DNA of 64,000 nt from Microbacterium invictum (GTDB lineage Bacteria; Actinomycetota; Actinomycetes; Actinomycetales; Microbacteriaceae), in NCBI RefSeq assembly GCF_034421375.1, contig NZ_CP139779.1, forward strand, positions 1,550,001-1,614,000, written 5' to 3'. Position 1 is the first letter of the stretch. Each line of letters opens with the position of its first letter. Of this stretch, positions 32,391 to 41,927 are shown one piece after another. Below the pieces are notes generated by a model. That model saw only the letters and a program-made list of their open reading frames with translations. It was not told the origin of the DNA and ran no database searches. Both the position numbers and the translations under genes were made by a program.

Positions 32391-33854
32391 TCAGCCGACG
32401 GTGGGAGCTCCACCCGTGCGCGGCGCGCGGCGGCGCCGGCGGCGACGTGCCGGGGCGGCGTTGCCATCGTGGTGACCCTTGCCGCTGCCGTCGTGCGTGC
32501 CCTGGCCGTCGGTCTCCGCGGCGCGTTCCGCGCCGTGCTCTGCGGGGACGCTGACGGCGTCCGCGGGAGCCGAACCCTCACTGCGGCGGCGCCGGCGGCG
32601 CGGAGCGTCGGACCGGGCGGCGCGGTCGGATCCGCCGGCGGCGGTCTTGACCGTCTCCGTCCGCGGTGCGGTGCTGAGGCGGCCGCGCACTCCGGCGGGG
32701 ATGCCGAGGTCTTCGAAGAGGTGGGGGCTCGAGGAATAGGTCTCCCGCGGTTCGGGCTGACCGAATTCCAGCGCGCGGTTGATCAGCGCCCACTTGTGCA
32801 GGTCTTCCCAGTCGACGAAGGTGACGGCGATACCGGTCTTCCCGGCACGGCCGGTGCGGCCCGCGCGGTGCAGATACGTCTTCTCGTCGTCGGGGATCGT
32901 GTGGTTGATGACGTGGGTGACGTCGTCCACATCGATTCCCCGGGCAGCGACGTCGGTGGCGATGAGGATCTCCTTCTTCCCCGCCTTGAACGCCGCCATG
33001 GATCGCTCGCGGGCCTCCTGGCTCATGTCGCCGTGGACGGCGACGACGGAGAAGCCGCGGTCGCCGAGCTCGTCCATGAGCTTCTGGGCGGCACGCTTGG
33101 TGCGGGTGAAGACGACCGTCTTGCCGCGACCCTCCGCCTGGAGGATCCGCGCGATGACCTCGTCCTTGTCCAGCGAGTGCGCGCGGTAGACGAGGTGGTT
33201 GATGTTCGCCTGCGTGAGGCCCTCGTCGGGATCGTTGGCGCGGATGTGGATGGGGTTCGACATGAAGCGGCGTGCGAGGGTCACGATCGGACCGGGCATC
33301 GTCGCCGAGAAGAGCTGCGTGTGGCGTACCGCAGGGAGCTTCTGGAAGATCTTCTCGATGTCGGGGAGGAAGCCGAGGTCGAGCATCTTGTCGGCCTCGT
33401 CGAGGACGACCTCGACCGCGCCGGAGAGATCCAGCAGGCGCTGGCCCGCGAGGTCGATCAGGCGACCGGGCGTACCCACGACGATCTGCGCACCCGCCTG
33501 GAGCTGCTCGATCTGGCCCTCGTAGGCCTTGCCGCCGTAGATCGCGACCACCGAGGTGGAGCGGTTCTGCGTCAGCATGTCGATGTCCTCGTAGACCTGC
33601 ACCGCGAGCTCGCGGGTCGGGACCACGATCAGCGCCTTCACGCCCGGGGACGGGTCGAGGCCGAGGCGCTGGACGACCGGGATGCCGAACCCGAAGGTCT
33701 TCCCGGTGCCGGTCTTCGCCTGCCCGATGATGTCCTGACCGGGGAGGCCGAGGGGGATGGTCTGCTCCTGGATGGGGAAGGAGTCGATGATGCCGCGCGC
33801 GGAGAGCGCCTCGACGATGTCCTGATCGACGCCGAGTTCGGCGAAAGTCGTCAC
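32391..33854 (-). CDS. DEAD-box RNA helicase (RhlE-like)
   Basis: A 487-residue ATP-dependent RNA helicase. All DEAD motifs are visible in order: FPIQEQTIP (Q motif), AKTGTGKT (I), VPTRELA (Ia), GTPGRLIDL (Ib), VLDEADKMLDLG (II, DEAD), FSATMP (III), VVFTRTKRAAQ (IV), IATDVAARGIDVDD (V) and HRAGRTGRAGKTG (VI). The core is followed by a ~110-residue Arg/Ala/Glu-rich tail ending [12 protein letters not shown], which should bind RNA nonspecifically. It is divergent from the MiaE-like gene. RNA unwinding in ribosome assembly or RNA decay is the usual role. Confidence 0.95.
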   Translation of the reverse strand: MTTFAELGVDQDIVEALSARGIIDSFPIQEQTIPLGLPGQDIIGQAKTGTGKTFGFGIPVVQRLGLDPSPGVKALIVVPTRELAVQVYEDIDMLTQNRSTSVVAIYGGKAYEGQIEQLQAGAQIVVGTPGRLIDLAGQRLLDLSGAVEVVLDEADKMLDLGFLPDIEKIFQKLPAVRHTQLFSATMPGPIVTLARRFMSNPIHIRANDPDEGLTQANINHLVYRAHSLDKDEVIARILQAEGRGKTVVFTRTKRAAQKLMDELGDRGFSVVAVHGDMSQEARERSMAAFKAGKKEILIATDVAARGIDVDDVTHVINHTIPDDEKTYLHRAGRTGRAGKTGIAVTFVDWEDLHKWALINRALEFGQPEPRETYSSSPHLFEDLGIPAGVRGRLSTAPRTETVKTAAGGSDRAARSDAPRRRRRRSEGSAPADAVSVPAEHGAERAAETDGQGTHDGSGKGHHDGNAAPARRRRRRRAPRTGGAPTVG

Positions 33855-34042
33855 GTTGTCATGCCTGTCTGTCGAAGGGGCCCGGATGGTGCAGACGGGC
33901 CGCGTGATGGATCCACGCCCTTCGTCGACCGCAGGCGCGGGGGTTCCGATCCGATGCCGGAACGCACTCCAGGATACCCGGCGACGCCCCCACGGCCGCC
34001 GCGGGCCCTCCCGCGGCGAGCCGCGAGGGTAAGGTGACGTGC

Positions 34043-34759
34043 GTGGTGAACTGGTTCTGGCGCAGGCAGCGTGGCACCGCTCGAACCCTGTCGTTGCGGT
34101 CGCGTGGGGATTTCGGCGACGCGCGACGCGTGGATTTCGCCGAGCTGGCTCCGGATGTCAACACGTTCCTCGGCCAGGCGGCCTACCTGCAGCTGGGCTT
34201 CTTCGAGACGCTCTCCGAGCTGATCGCGATGACGCCCTCGCTGGCGGAGAAGGAATCGCTCTCGAGAGCGGCGGGGGCGGCGCTGGCCAAGCACGAGGAG
34301 CTCGTCGCCCTGATCCGCGATCGCGGGGAGGACCCCACCTCGCTCATGCTGCCCTTCCGGGAGCCCCTGGACGCCTTCCGTCGGGCCACCCACGGCGTCC
34401 GGCCCGAGGAGACGATGCTCTCGGTGCACATCATCGCCGGCATGCTCGACGACTTCTATCTCGCCCTCTCGGCCAGCTACGCCGAGACGGGGCGTCGAGT
34501 GGCCCGGATCCTCCGCACCGACGACGACCGGCAGGCGATCGTCGAGCTGGTCGTCGAGGCGATCCAGAGCGACCCCGAGTGGCGGTCCCTGCTGGCGATG
34601 TGGGGGCGCCGCCTGGTGGGGGACACCCTCCTCATCGCCCGGGCGGCACTGCGGCCGACGACCCTCGCCGCCTCCGACGAGAAGCGGGTCGAGCCCGTCT
34701 TCACCGCCCTCATGGCGGCGCACTCGCGACGCATGGAGGACATGGGCCTGGCCGCCTGA
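34043..34759 (+). CDS. Ferritin-like-fold protein, MiaE_2 family
   Basis: The ~238-residue protein belongs to the actinobacterial MiaE-like ferritin fold family. It is mostly helical, with the first long helix DFAELAPDVNTFLGQAAYLQLGFFETLSELIA and the second AEKESLSRAAGAALAKHEELVALIR carrying Glu and ExxH-type residues that could bind two metals. True MiaE is a tRNA hydroxylase; this family is more distant and its substrate is unproven. GTG 34043 is chosen because AAGG at 34031-34034 lies 8 nt upstream. GTG 34034 and 34046 are in frame and cannot be excluded. Confidence 0.8.
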   Translation: MVNWFWRRQRGTARTLSLRSRGDFGDARRVDFAELAPDVNTFLGQAAYLQLGFFETLSELIAMTPSLAEKESLSRAAGAALAKHEELVALIRDRGEDPTSLMLPFREPLDAFRRATHGVRPEETMLSVHIIAGMLDDFYLALSASYAETGRRVARILRTDDDRQAIVELVVEAIQSDPEWRSLLAMWGRRLVGDTLLIARAALRPTTLAASDEKRVEPVFTALMAAHSRRMEDMGLAA

Positions 34760-34785
34760 GGCGCCCCGTCAGCGGTCGATGCCGT

Positions 34786-35076
34786 TCAGGCGATGCCGAG
34801 GCGACCGCGCTCCCGCCGGTCCGCGGCGATCCGCGCCCGGGTGAGGAACGCCACGACCGGCACGGTGACGACGGCCGGCGCGACGATCGCGCTCAGCCAG
34901 ATCCACGGACTGTCGATCCCCACGCCCGCCCAGGTCAGCGCGCACCAGACGATGCCCGACGCCGCTGCCCCGATGAGGGGGATGAGCACCACGCCGCGGC
35001 TCTCGCGCCCCTTCGAGAGGAAGTGGACCGCCAGGCCGATCGCGGCCCCGGCGATGAAGGCCAGCAGGATCTGCAT
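34786..35076 (-). CDS. Small membrane protein of unknown function
   Basis: A 96-residue protein with three hydrophobic helices (ILLAFIAGAAIGLAVHFL; GVVLIPLIGAAASGIVWCALTWAG; WIWLSAIVAPAVVTVPVVAFLT) and a basic C-terminus (RARIAADRRERGRLGIA). No family recognised. It has GAGGA 6 nt before its ATG and follows the DUF3107 gene by 9 nt on the same strand, so the two are likely co-transcribed. Confidence 0.78.
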   Translation of the reverse strand: MQILLAFIAGAAIGLAVHFLSKGRESRGVVLIPLIGAAASGIVWCALTWAGVGIDSPWIWLSAIVAPAVVTVPVVAFLTRARIAADRRERGRLGIA

Positions 35077-35085
35077 GCGAAGTCC

Positions 35086-35310
35086 TCAGGCGACGAAGCC
35101 GACGCGGCGGGACTCCTCGGTCCCGACCTCGATGTAGGCGAGCCCCGCGGTGGGGACGATGTAGGTGGTGCCCTTGCTGTCGGCGAAGGTGACGTGGGTG
35201 GCCCCGGCATCGAGCGCGGCTGCCACCGACGCCTTCACGTCCGCCGCCGACTCGCTCGTGTCGAAGTTGAGCTCGCGGCCGGTGTTCGCGATACCGATAC
35301 GGATCTCCAC
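35086..35310 (-). CDS. DUF3107 small protein
   Basis: A 74-residue protein, EIRIGIANTGRELNFDTSES at the N-terminus, ending VGTEESRRVGFVA. This is the conserved actinobacterial DUF3107 family of unknown function. GTG 35310 is preceded by GAGAGGAAGG at a good distance. Longer in-frame extensions (to 35418) would start inside the adnA promoter region and add unconserved sequence, so they are rejected. Confidence 0.88.
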   Translation of the reverse strand: MEIRIGIANTGRELNFDTSESAADVKASVAAALDAGATHVTFADSKGTTYIVPTAGLAYIEVGTEESRRVGFVA

Positions 35311-35399
35311 AGGTCTGCCTTCCTCTCGCGCTCGGACCTCGATGCGCATGGCAACTCTACGACACCGGTGTGGTGACAGGCGTTGTCGGAGCCTCGGGC

Positions 35400-35405
35400 T
35401 AGCGT
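35400..35405 (+). promoter_or_regulatory. Leaderless -10 box for adnA
   Basis: TAGCGT, then 6 nt to GTG 35412; no Shine-Dalgarno. Confidence 0.5.
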
Positions 35406-35411
35406 CGAGGC

Positions 35412-38400
35412 GTGACATCGATCGACCTGCGCGCGCTGATCCCCGGGCCGGGGGATGCGCGGTCGGTCTTCGACGACATCACGACCCTGGACGGCGATCA
35501 GTCGGCGGTGGTCCATCTGCCCCCGGACGCCTCGGGTGTGGTGGTGGGCGCCCCGGGGTCGGGCAAGACCCACTGCGTCGTCGAGCGCTTCCGGCACCTC
35601 GTTCACGACGGCGTCGAGCCCGACGAGATCCTCGTCCTCACCCCGACCCGTCAGACCGCAACGCTTCTGCGCGACCGGCTGTCGCTGGCCGCGGCGCGGG
35701 CGACCTCGGGTGCCCCGGCGCGGTCCGTGCCATCCTTCGCCTTCCAGATCGTCCGCGCGGCCGAGGTCGCCGCCGGCGGTGACGCCCCGCAGCTGCTGAC
35801 CGGTGGCGACGAGGATCAGCTGCTGCGCGATCTCCTCGACGGCGACGCCGAGGACGAGGCCGCGGGTACACCGCGAGGCTGGCCGGCGTGGCTCGGACCG
35901 GAGATCCGCGCCACGGCCGGGTTTCGGACGGAGGTCCGCACCTTCCTCGCGGAGTGCACGACACTCGGGCTCGCGCCCGCCGCGCTCGCCCGACTCGCCC
36001 GCACCCACGAGGTGGAGGTGTGGCATCCGCTGGCGTCGTTCTTCCAGGAGTACCTGGATGTGCGCGCGGCGATGCGCGGAGCGCACCGTGACGCCGCGGG
36101 ACTGGTCCGGGAGGCTGTCGGGCTCGTCCGCTCCGCGCGGGACACGGTGTCCGCCCGCGCCGCCGCGGGCGGTGTGCGCATCCTGCTCGTCGACGACGCG
36201 CAGGAGCTCACGCTGGGGGCGATCGAGCTGCTGGAGGCCTGTGCCGCTCGCGGGATCGCCGTGCTGGCGTTCGGGGATCCGGATGTCGGGGCGGGCGCGT
36301 TCCGCGGTGCGTCGCCGGAGAACTTCGCCCGGCTGGCCGCCTCGCTGCAGACGGTGCACGTGCTGGGTCGGGGGCATCGCGGCACCGCGGCGCAGCGCGA
36401 GACGGTGCGCCGCGTCGTGGAGCGAATCGGCGCCGTCGGTGTGGTGGCTCACCGCCGGGCGCCCGACCCCGCGGAGGCGGATACGTCGGTGCGGGCGCTG
36501 CTGCTACGGTCCGCGGCCGAGGAGTTCGACGCCGTCGCACGGATCCTCCGTGAGCGTCACCTCCTCGACGGCGTGCCCTGGCGGGACCTGGCGGTGATCG
36601 CCCACGACAGTCGTCAGGTCGCCGCGCTCGAAACCGAGCTGTCCGCCCGCGAGGTGCCGGCGCGCTCGCAGGGAGCGGGCCGCGCGCTCGGCGAGGCGCG
36701 CGCCGTCCGCGACATCCTCCGGCTGGTGGAGCTGGCCCACCGGCCGGTCGAGGACTGGACTGACGACGACGTCTCGGCCGCCCTCGAGGGAGCATGCGGC
36801 CGCCTCGACGCCATCGAGCTGCGGAGGCTGCGGACGAGCCTGCGGCATCTGGAGCTCGCCGCGGGCGGCGACCGGCCGGGGCGGGATCTCCTGCGCTCGG
36901 CGATGATCCATCCGCTCGAGTGGGAGCGGGTCGACACACGCGAGGCGCGACGCGCCGCCGCGGTCGCCAACACCCTCGCGCGCCTGCGGGAGCAGATCTC
37001 CCGGGACGCCACCGTGCACGAGCTGCTGTGGACGGCGTGGGAACGCAGCCGCCTGGAACGCGCGTGGGTGGAGCAGGCGAAGGGGCACGGGCCCCTCGCC
37101 GATCAGGCCGGGCGCGATCTCGACGCGATGGTCGGGCTCTTCCAGGCGGCCAAGCGCTTCGTCGAACGATCCGCCGAGGGCGACGCACGCGCCTTCATCC
37201 GGGGCATCCTCGACAGTGCGGTGGCCGACGACCGCCTGGATGCCGCGCTGTCGCGCGACGTCGTCGCCGTGATGACCCCGGCCTCCGCCCTCGGTCTGGA
37301 CGTCGACACCGTCGTCGTCGCGGGCGTTCAGGAAGGGGTCTGGCCGAACACCCGGCACCGCGGCAGCCTGCTCGAGACATGGCGGCTTCCCGAGGTCGCC
37401 CGGCACGCCGGGGCACGGTCCGACGCGGCGACCGCCGCGCTGGACCGACGGCGCAGTGCGCTGCACGACGAGCTGCGTCTGTTCGCGCGCGCCGTGTCCA
37501 GGGCGCGCACCCGCACCATCGTCACCGCCGTCGACGACGACGACCTCGGCCCGAGCGTCTTGTTCGATCTGCTGCCCGAACCCGAGGTCCCCGTGGCATC
37601 CGCGGCTCACCCGCTGAGCCTCCGGGGCCTCGTCGCCGTCCACCGTCGCACCCTCACCGCCGCCGATGCGCAGGACGATCCTGCCGGGGTGCGGGCAGCA
37701 GCCGGGCAGCTCGCGCTGCTCGCCGCCGCCGACGTGCCGGGCGCGTCTCCCGAGGAATGGTACGGGGTGCGTCCGCCGACCTCGCGCGGGCCCCTGCGCG
37801 ATCTGGAGCATGAACGCGTGCGGGTGTCGCCGTCCCGACTGCACGCCCTCGAGGAGTGCGAGCTGAACTGGCTGATCGCCGAGCTGGGGGGCGACCCCGG
37901 GAACACCACCGCCGGGGTCGGGACGATCATCCACGCTGCGCTCGAGATCGCCGCCGCCGGAACGGATGAAGAGGCGCTGTGGCAGGTGGTCGAGGGGCGC
38001 TGGCACGAGCTCTCCTTCGACGCGTCGTGGCAGGACCGGGCCGAGCGCGCCCGAGCCCGCGAACTGGTGCGGAGATTGGCGCGCTACCTGCGTCGTTTCG
38101 ACGCCGACGGGGGCAGACTCCTCGACGCCGAACCCCATTTCGAAGTCCCGCTGGTGTTCGATCCCGCGCGACCCGCGGGACTCACCGTGGGCGCTGCGGG
38201 CGAGGCGCCGGCGCGCGCCGTGCTTTCGGGATACATCGACCGAGTCGAAGTCACCGCCGAAGGCGCGGTGGTGATCGTGGATCTGAAGACCGGCAAGAGC
38301 GAGCCGCAGACCGACGCGAAGGTGATCGATCACCCCCAGCTCGCCGCCTATCAGCTGGCCTTCGAGTCCGGCGCCATCCCCGGGACCGAGGGGCTGACCT

Positions 38401-38633
38401 CCGGCGGTGCCCGTCTGCTCGTGCTTCGACCGACCTCGCAGCGCGACTTCGTCACCCCGACGCAGCCGCCTTTCGACGACGAGCGTCGGTCGGCCTTCCT
38501 CTCCCGCATCCACGCCGCGGTCACGGTGATGACCGGGACGTCCTTCCGCGCGCCGTACGAAGAGCACTGCCGGGATGAGCACAGTCACGGCCTCTGCCGC
38601 ATCCACACCGTCGGGGCGGTGAGCGCGTCGTGA
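35412..38633 (+). CDS. adnA: AdnA-like helicase-nuclease subunit (double-strand-break resection)
   Basis: A 1073-residue UvrD-like motor fused to a C-terminal PD-(D/E)XK nuclease. The motor has Walker A GAPGSGKTH (about residue 48) but a degenerate motif II (LLVDDAQE instead of DEYQD), as expected for the non-lead AdnA motor. The nuclease has VVIVDLKTGK (about 955) and a following QLAAYQLAF. Cysteines in ALEECELNW (about 815) and in the closing CRDEHSHGLC (about 1051-1060) fit the AdnA iron-sulfur subdomain known from mycobacterial structures. AdnAB resects broken DNA ends for recombination. GTG 35412 has a leaderless -10; the stop overlaps adnB by 4 nt, consistent with equimolar subunits. 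Confidence 0.88.
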   Translation: MTSIDLRALIPGPGDARSVFDDITTLDGDQSAVVHLPPDASGVVVGAPGSGKTHCVVERFRHLVHDGVEPDEILVLTPTRQTATLLRDRLSLAAARATSGAPARSVPSFAFQIVRAAEVAAGGDAPQLLTGGDEDQLLRDLLDGDAEDEAAGTPRGWPAWLGPEIRATAGFRTEVRTFLAECTTLGLAPAALARLARTHEVEVWHPLASFFQEYLDVRAAMRGAHRDAAGLVREAVGLVRSARDTVSARAAAGGVRILLVDDAQELTLGAIELLEACAARGIAVLAFGDPDVGAGAFRGASPENFARLAASLQTVHVLGRGHRGTAAQRETVRRVVERIGAVGVVAHRRAPDPAEADTSVRALLLRSAAEEFDAVARILRERHLLDGVPWRDLAVIAHDSRQVAALETELSAREVPARSQGAGRALGEARAVRDILRLVELAHRPVEDWTDDDVSAALEGACGRLDAIELRRLRTSLRHLELAAGGDRPGRDLLRSAMIHPLEWERVDTREARRAAAVANTLARLREQISRDATVHELLWTAWERSRLERAWVEQAKGHGPLADQAGRDLDAMVGLFQAAKRFVERSAEGDARAFIRGILDSAVADDRLDAALSRDVVAVMTPASALGLDVDTVVVAGVQEGVWPNTRHRGSLLETWRLPEVARHAGARSDAATAALDRRRSALHDELRLFARAVSRARTRTIVTAVDDDDLGPSVLFDLLPEPEVPVASAAHPLSLRGLVAVHRRTLTAADAQDDPAGVRAAAGQLALLAAADVPGASPEEWYGVRPPTSRGPLRDLEHERVRVSPSRLHALEECELNWLIAELGGDPGNTTAGVGTIIHAALEIAAAGTDEEALWQVVEGRWHELSFDASWQDRAERARARELVRRLARYLRRFDADGGRLLDAEPHFEVPLVFDPARPAGLTVGAAGEAPARAVLSGYIDRVEVTAEGAVVIVDLKTGKSEPQTDAKVIDHPQLAAYQLAFESGAIPGTEGLTSGGARLLVLRPTSQRDFVTPTQPPFDDERRSAFLSRIHAAVTVMTGTSFRAPYEEHCRDEHSHGLCRIHTVGAVSAS

Positions 38634-41600
38634 CCGAGGTGGTGACGGCACGCCTGTCCGCCGCGGTGATCGCGGCCGCGCTCGGCCAGTTCCCGCCGAC
38701 CGACGAGCAGACCGCGGTGATCGAGTCCCCCCTGCGTCCCGCGCTCGTCGTCGCGGGGGCCGGCAGCGGGAAGACCGAGACGATGGCCGGGCGAGTGGTC
38801 TGGCTCATCGCGAACGGATTCGTGCGGCGCGATCAGGTCCTCGGGCTCACGTTCACACGCAAGGCGGCCGGCGAACTCGCCGACCGCGTGCAGCGGCGAC
38901 TGCGCCGACTCGGCGAATTCGAGAGCGCCGGACTGCTGCCCCTGCTCCCCGAGCTGCACTCCTCGGGAGCCCTGGCGTTCTTATCCACCGAAAGCGCGCA
39001 CCACGACGCGACGCGACGCGGCTACCTGCGCTCGCTGGCCGAGCGCGCCGGCGTGGAAGGCGGCGGCAGCACCGGCCACGACCTGCTCGAGCGCCCGGTC
39101 ATCGCGACTTACAACAGCTTCGCCGACCAGATCGTCCGGGAGCACGCGATCCGGATCGGCCGCGACACCGATTCAGCTGTCCTGTCGGAGTCGGCCGCGT
39201 GGCTGCTGATGCGGCGGGTGGTGCTCGACTCCGACGATCCCCGCCTCGAGGATCGGCCGGAGGCGCTGCGTACCATCGTCGACGCCGCGCTGCGGATCGC
39301 GCGCGACGGTGCCGACAACCTCGTCGATTTCGACGCGCTCCGGCTGTTCCCCGAGAGGTTCGCCGATGTCCTGGCCCGTCCGTCGGAGAAGAGCGCGGTC
39401 ACGGTCTATAAGGACGTCGTCGACGCCGAGTCCCGGGTTTCGGCGCTCTCGCTGCTGTCGGACCTCGCCCGGGAGTACCTCGACGCGAAGCGTCGACGCG
39501 GCGTGATCGACTTCTCCGACCAGGTGGCGGGGGCTCTCGAAGTGGTCCGCCGCCACCCCGGTGCGGCGGCCGACTTCCGCGATCGCTTCCGGGTCGTGCT
39601 GCTCGACGAGTACCAGGACACCTCGGTGAGCCAATCCGAGCTGCTCTCCGCACTGTTCGCCGGTTCCGCGGTGATGGCGGTCGGAGACCCCCATCAGGCG
39701 ATCTACGGATGGCGCGGAGCGAGCTCGGGCAATCTCGGGGGCTTCGCCGCGGCCTTCTCGGGCCAGGCGGGGTGTGGCACCTATGCGCTGATGACCAGCT
39801 GGCGAAACAGCCGCGACATCCTTCGTGCCGCCGGGGCCGTGCTCGCACCGCTCGCGCCGCGGTCGCCCGTCACCGTCGCCGAGCTCCGCGCGCGGCCGGG
39901 CGCGCCGCAGGGCGAGATCGACATCGCGGTCGACGCCGACATCGACGCCGAGGCCGCACGGGTCGCCGAGTGGTTCGCCCGGGTGCGCGCGGATCGACGC
40001 CGCGCAGGCCTGCCCACCACCGGCGCGATCCTGTTCCGCAGCAAGAAGCACATGGTGAGGTTCGGAGACGCTCTGGGCCGGCGCGGTATCGCCCATCGGA
40101 TCCTGGGCCTGGGGGGATTACTCTCCACCCCCGAGGTGGTCGACGTCGTCAGCGCCCTCCGCGTCATCAGCGACCCCACCGCGGGCTCGTCCCTCATCCG
40201 ACTGCTCGCCGGGCCGCGCTGGGGGATCGGGCTCGCCGACCTCCGCGCGCTGTCGGACCTCGCCCGACGTCTGGCGACGCACGACACCGCGCTGCGGCCC
40301 CTCACGGACGTCGTCGCCGAACGGGTGCGCGCCGGCGCCGGGGAGGACCGAGCCTCGCTCGTCGATGCCCTGGACTTCGTGGTGCGGTCCGCCCCCGATC
40401 ACGGGTGGCTCGCGGCATTCACGCCGGAGGCGCGGATGCGGCTGAAGGACGCGGGTGCGGTCTTCGCCGGCCTTCGTCAGGCGGCCGGTGCGCCCCTGCC
40501 TGATCTCATCCGCCTGATCGAGGCGGAACTCCTGCTGGACATCGAGCTCGCCGCGAATGAGACGCGCGGCCCCGCGCGGATCGCCTCGGCCCAGCTGCGC
40601 GCCTTCCTCGACGAGGTGCACGCCTTCCTCGCCGCCGACGACAGAGGCTCTCTCGCCAGCCTGTTGGCCTGGCTCGACCACGCCGAGAAGGTCGACGAGT
40701 TCGCGCCGCGAACCGAGCCCCCCGAGGACGACGTCGTGCAGCTCCTGACGATCCACGGGTCCAAGGGGCTCGAATGGGACGCCGTCGCCGTGGTGCGCAT
40801 GGTCGCCGACGAACTCCCGTCTGCCGCGAAGGACACCCGGGGGTGGCTGGGATTCGGGGTCCTCCCGTACGCCTTCCGTGGCGACGCGGCGTGGCTTCCG
40901 ACCCTGTCGTGGGAGGCGGAGGCCGCACCCTCGCAGCAGGACCTCAAACGCGAGATCGATGCCTTCATCGCAGCTCATCGGGCGCGGCAGCTCGACGAGG
41001 ATCGTCGCCTGGCGTACGTCGCCGTCACCCGCGCCCGCGAACACCTGCTGCTGACCGCTTCGCCCTGGTCGGGGACGAAACGCCCGAGGCCGACGGGCGT
41101 GTTCCTGCGCGAGATCGCCGCCGCCCTCGGCGTCGACCTCGCCGAGCCGGATCTGGAATCGAACCCGTTCGAGGGCGATCGACGAATCCTCGCGTGGCCG
41201 ATGGATCCGCTCGGGGCGCGTCGTCAGCGGGTCGAGAATGCCGCCCGCCTGGTGCGAGAGGCGATGGACGCACCTCCGGCCGCGCCGGACGAGGAGGTAC
41301 GTATGCTGCTTGCCGAGCGTCGCGCGCGGACACGGCACCGCGCCGACCCGCTGCCCACCCGCATCCCCGCGTCCCGGTACAAGGACATGGTCTCGGCGGA
41401 CGGGGCGCCCGACGACCCGGTGTCGCGACCGCTGCCGGAACGCCCCTACCGGCAGACGCGCATCGGGACGCAATTCCATGAGTGGGTCGAGCGACGTTCG
41501 GGGATCACCGCTCGCGCGGTCTCCCTGGACGATGCGCTGTGGGATGCAGGCGACGAGGCGGATTCCACAGCGGTGGATGAGCTCGCCCGGCTGCAGGAGC

Positions 41601-41914
41601 GCTTCCTGGCATCCGAGTGGGCGGGTCTGAAGCCGATCGAGGTCGAGACCGAGATCGACTTCACCATGACCGGTCCCGACGGCCGCCCGCACGTCATCAT
41701 CTGCAAGCTCGATGCCGTCTACCGGCGGGGTGACCGCGTCGAGATCGTCGACTGGAAGACCGGCACGCCGCCGAAGAACGCGCGGGAGCGCCAGGAGCGG
41801 ATGGTGCAGCTGGAGCTCTACCGCCGGGCGTACCACGCCAAGCACGGCATCCCCGTGTCTTCGATCGATGTGGCGCTCTACTACGTCGCCGACGACCTGG
41901 TCCTGCGCGGCTGA
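38630..41914 (+). CDS. adnB: AdnB-like helicase-nuclease subunit (lead motor)
   Basis: A 1094-residue protein with a complete superfamily 1A motor. It has Walker A VVAGAGSGKTETMA (about residue 40), LLDEYQDTSVSQ (about 325), GDPHQAIYGWRGA (about 350), the long LLTIHGSKGLEWDAVAVV motif V, and AYVAVTRAREHLLL (VI). The C-terminal RecB-like nuclease has LDAVYRRGDRVEIVDWKTG (about 1038) and QLELYRRAYHAKHG. In mycobacterial AdnAB, AdnB drives translocation on the 3' strand. It starts at GTG 38630 in an overlap with adnA. Some annotations call this a generic UvrD/REP helicase; adjacency to adnA, nudC and uvrD2 supports AdnB. Confidence 0.9.
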   Translation: MTEVVTARLSAAVIAAALGQFPPTDEQTAVIESPLRPALVVAGAGSGKTETMAGRVVWLIANGFVRRDQVLGLTFTRKAAGELADRVQRRLRRLGEFESAGLLPLLPELHSSGALAFLSTESAHHDATRRGYLRSLAERAGVEGGGSTGHDLLERPVIATYNSFADQIVREHAIRIGRDTDSAVLSESAAWLLMRRVVLDSDDPRLEDRPEALRTIVDAALRIARDGADNLVDFDALRLFPERFADVLARPSEKSAVTVYKDVVDAESRVSALSLLSDLAREYLDAKRRRGVIDFSDQVAGALEVVRRHPGAAADFRDRFRVVLLDEYQDTSVSQSELLSALFAGSAVMAVGDPHQAIYGWRGASSGNLGGFAAAFSGQAGCGTYALMTSWRNSRDILRAAGAVLAPLAPRSPVTVAELRARPGAPQGEIDIAVDADIDAEAARVAEWFARVRADRRRAGLPTTGAILFRSKKHMVRFGDALGRRGIAHRILGLGGLLSTPEVVDVVSALRVISDPTAGSSLIRLLAGPRWGIGLADLRALSDLARRLATHDTALRPLTDVVAERVRAGAGEDRASLVDALDFVVRSAPDHGWLAAFTPEARMRLKDAGAVFAGLRQAAGAPLPDLIRLIEAELLLDIELAANETRGPARIASAQLRAFLDEVHAFLAADDRGSLASLLAWLDHAEKVDEFAPRTEPPEDDVVQLLTIHGSKGLEWDAVAVVRMVADELPSAAKDTRGWLGFGVLPYAFRGDAAWLPTLSWEAEAAPSQQDLKREIDAFIAAHRARQLDEDRRLAYVAVTRAREHLLLTASPWSGTKRPRPTGVFLREIAAALGVDLAEPDLESNPFEGDRRILAWPMDPLGARRQRVENAARLVREAMDAPPAAPDEEVRMLLAERRARTRHRADPLPTRIPASRYKDMVSADGAPDDPVSRPLPERPYRQTRIGTQFHEWVERRSGITARAVSLDDALWDAGDEADSTAVDELARLQERFLASEWAGLKPIEVETEIDFTMTGPDGRPHVIICKLDAVYRRGDRVEIVDWKTGTPPKNARERQERMVQLELYRRAYHAKHGIPVSSIDVALYYVADDLVLRG

Positions 41915-41927
41915 CCGGGTCGGCGGC

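Noticed and set aside
36504-38651. A 715-codon minus-strand frame opposite adnA
   Set aside because: Shadow of the adnA reading frame, with no recognisable domains.
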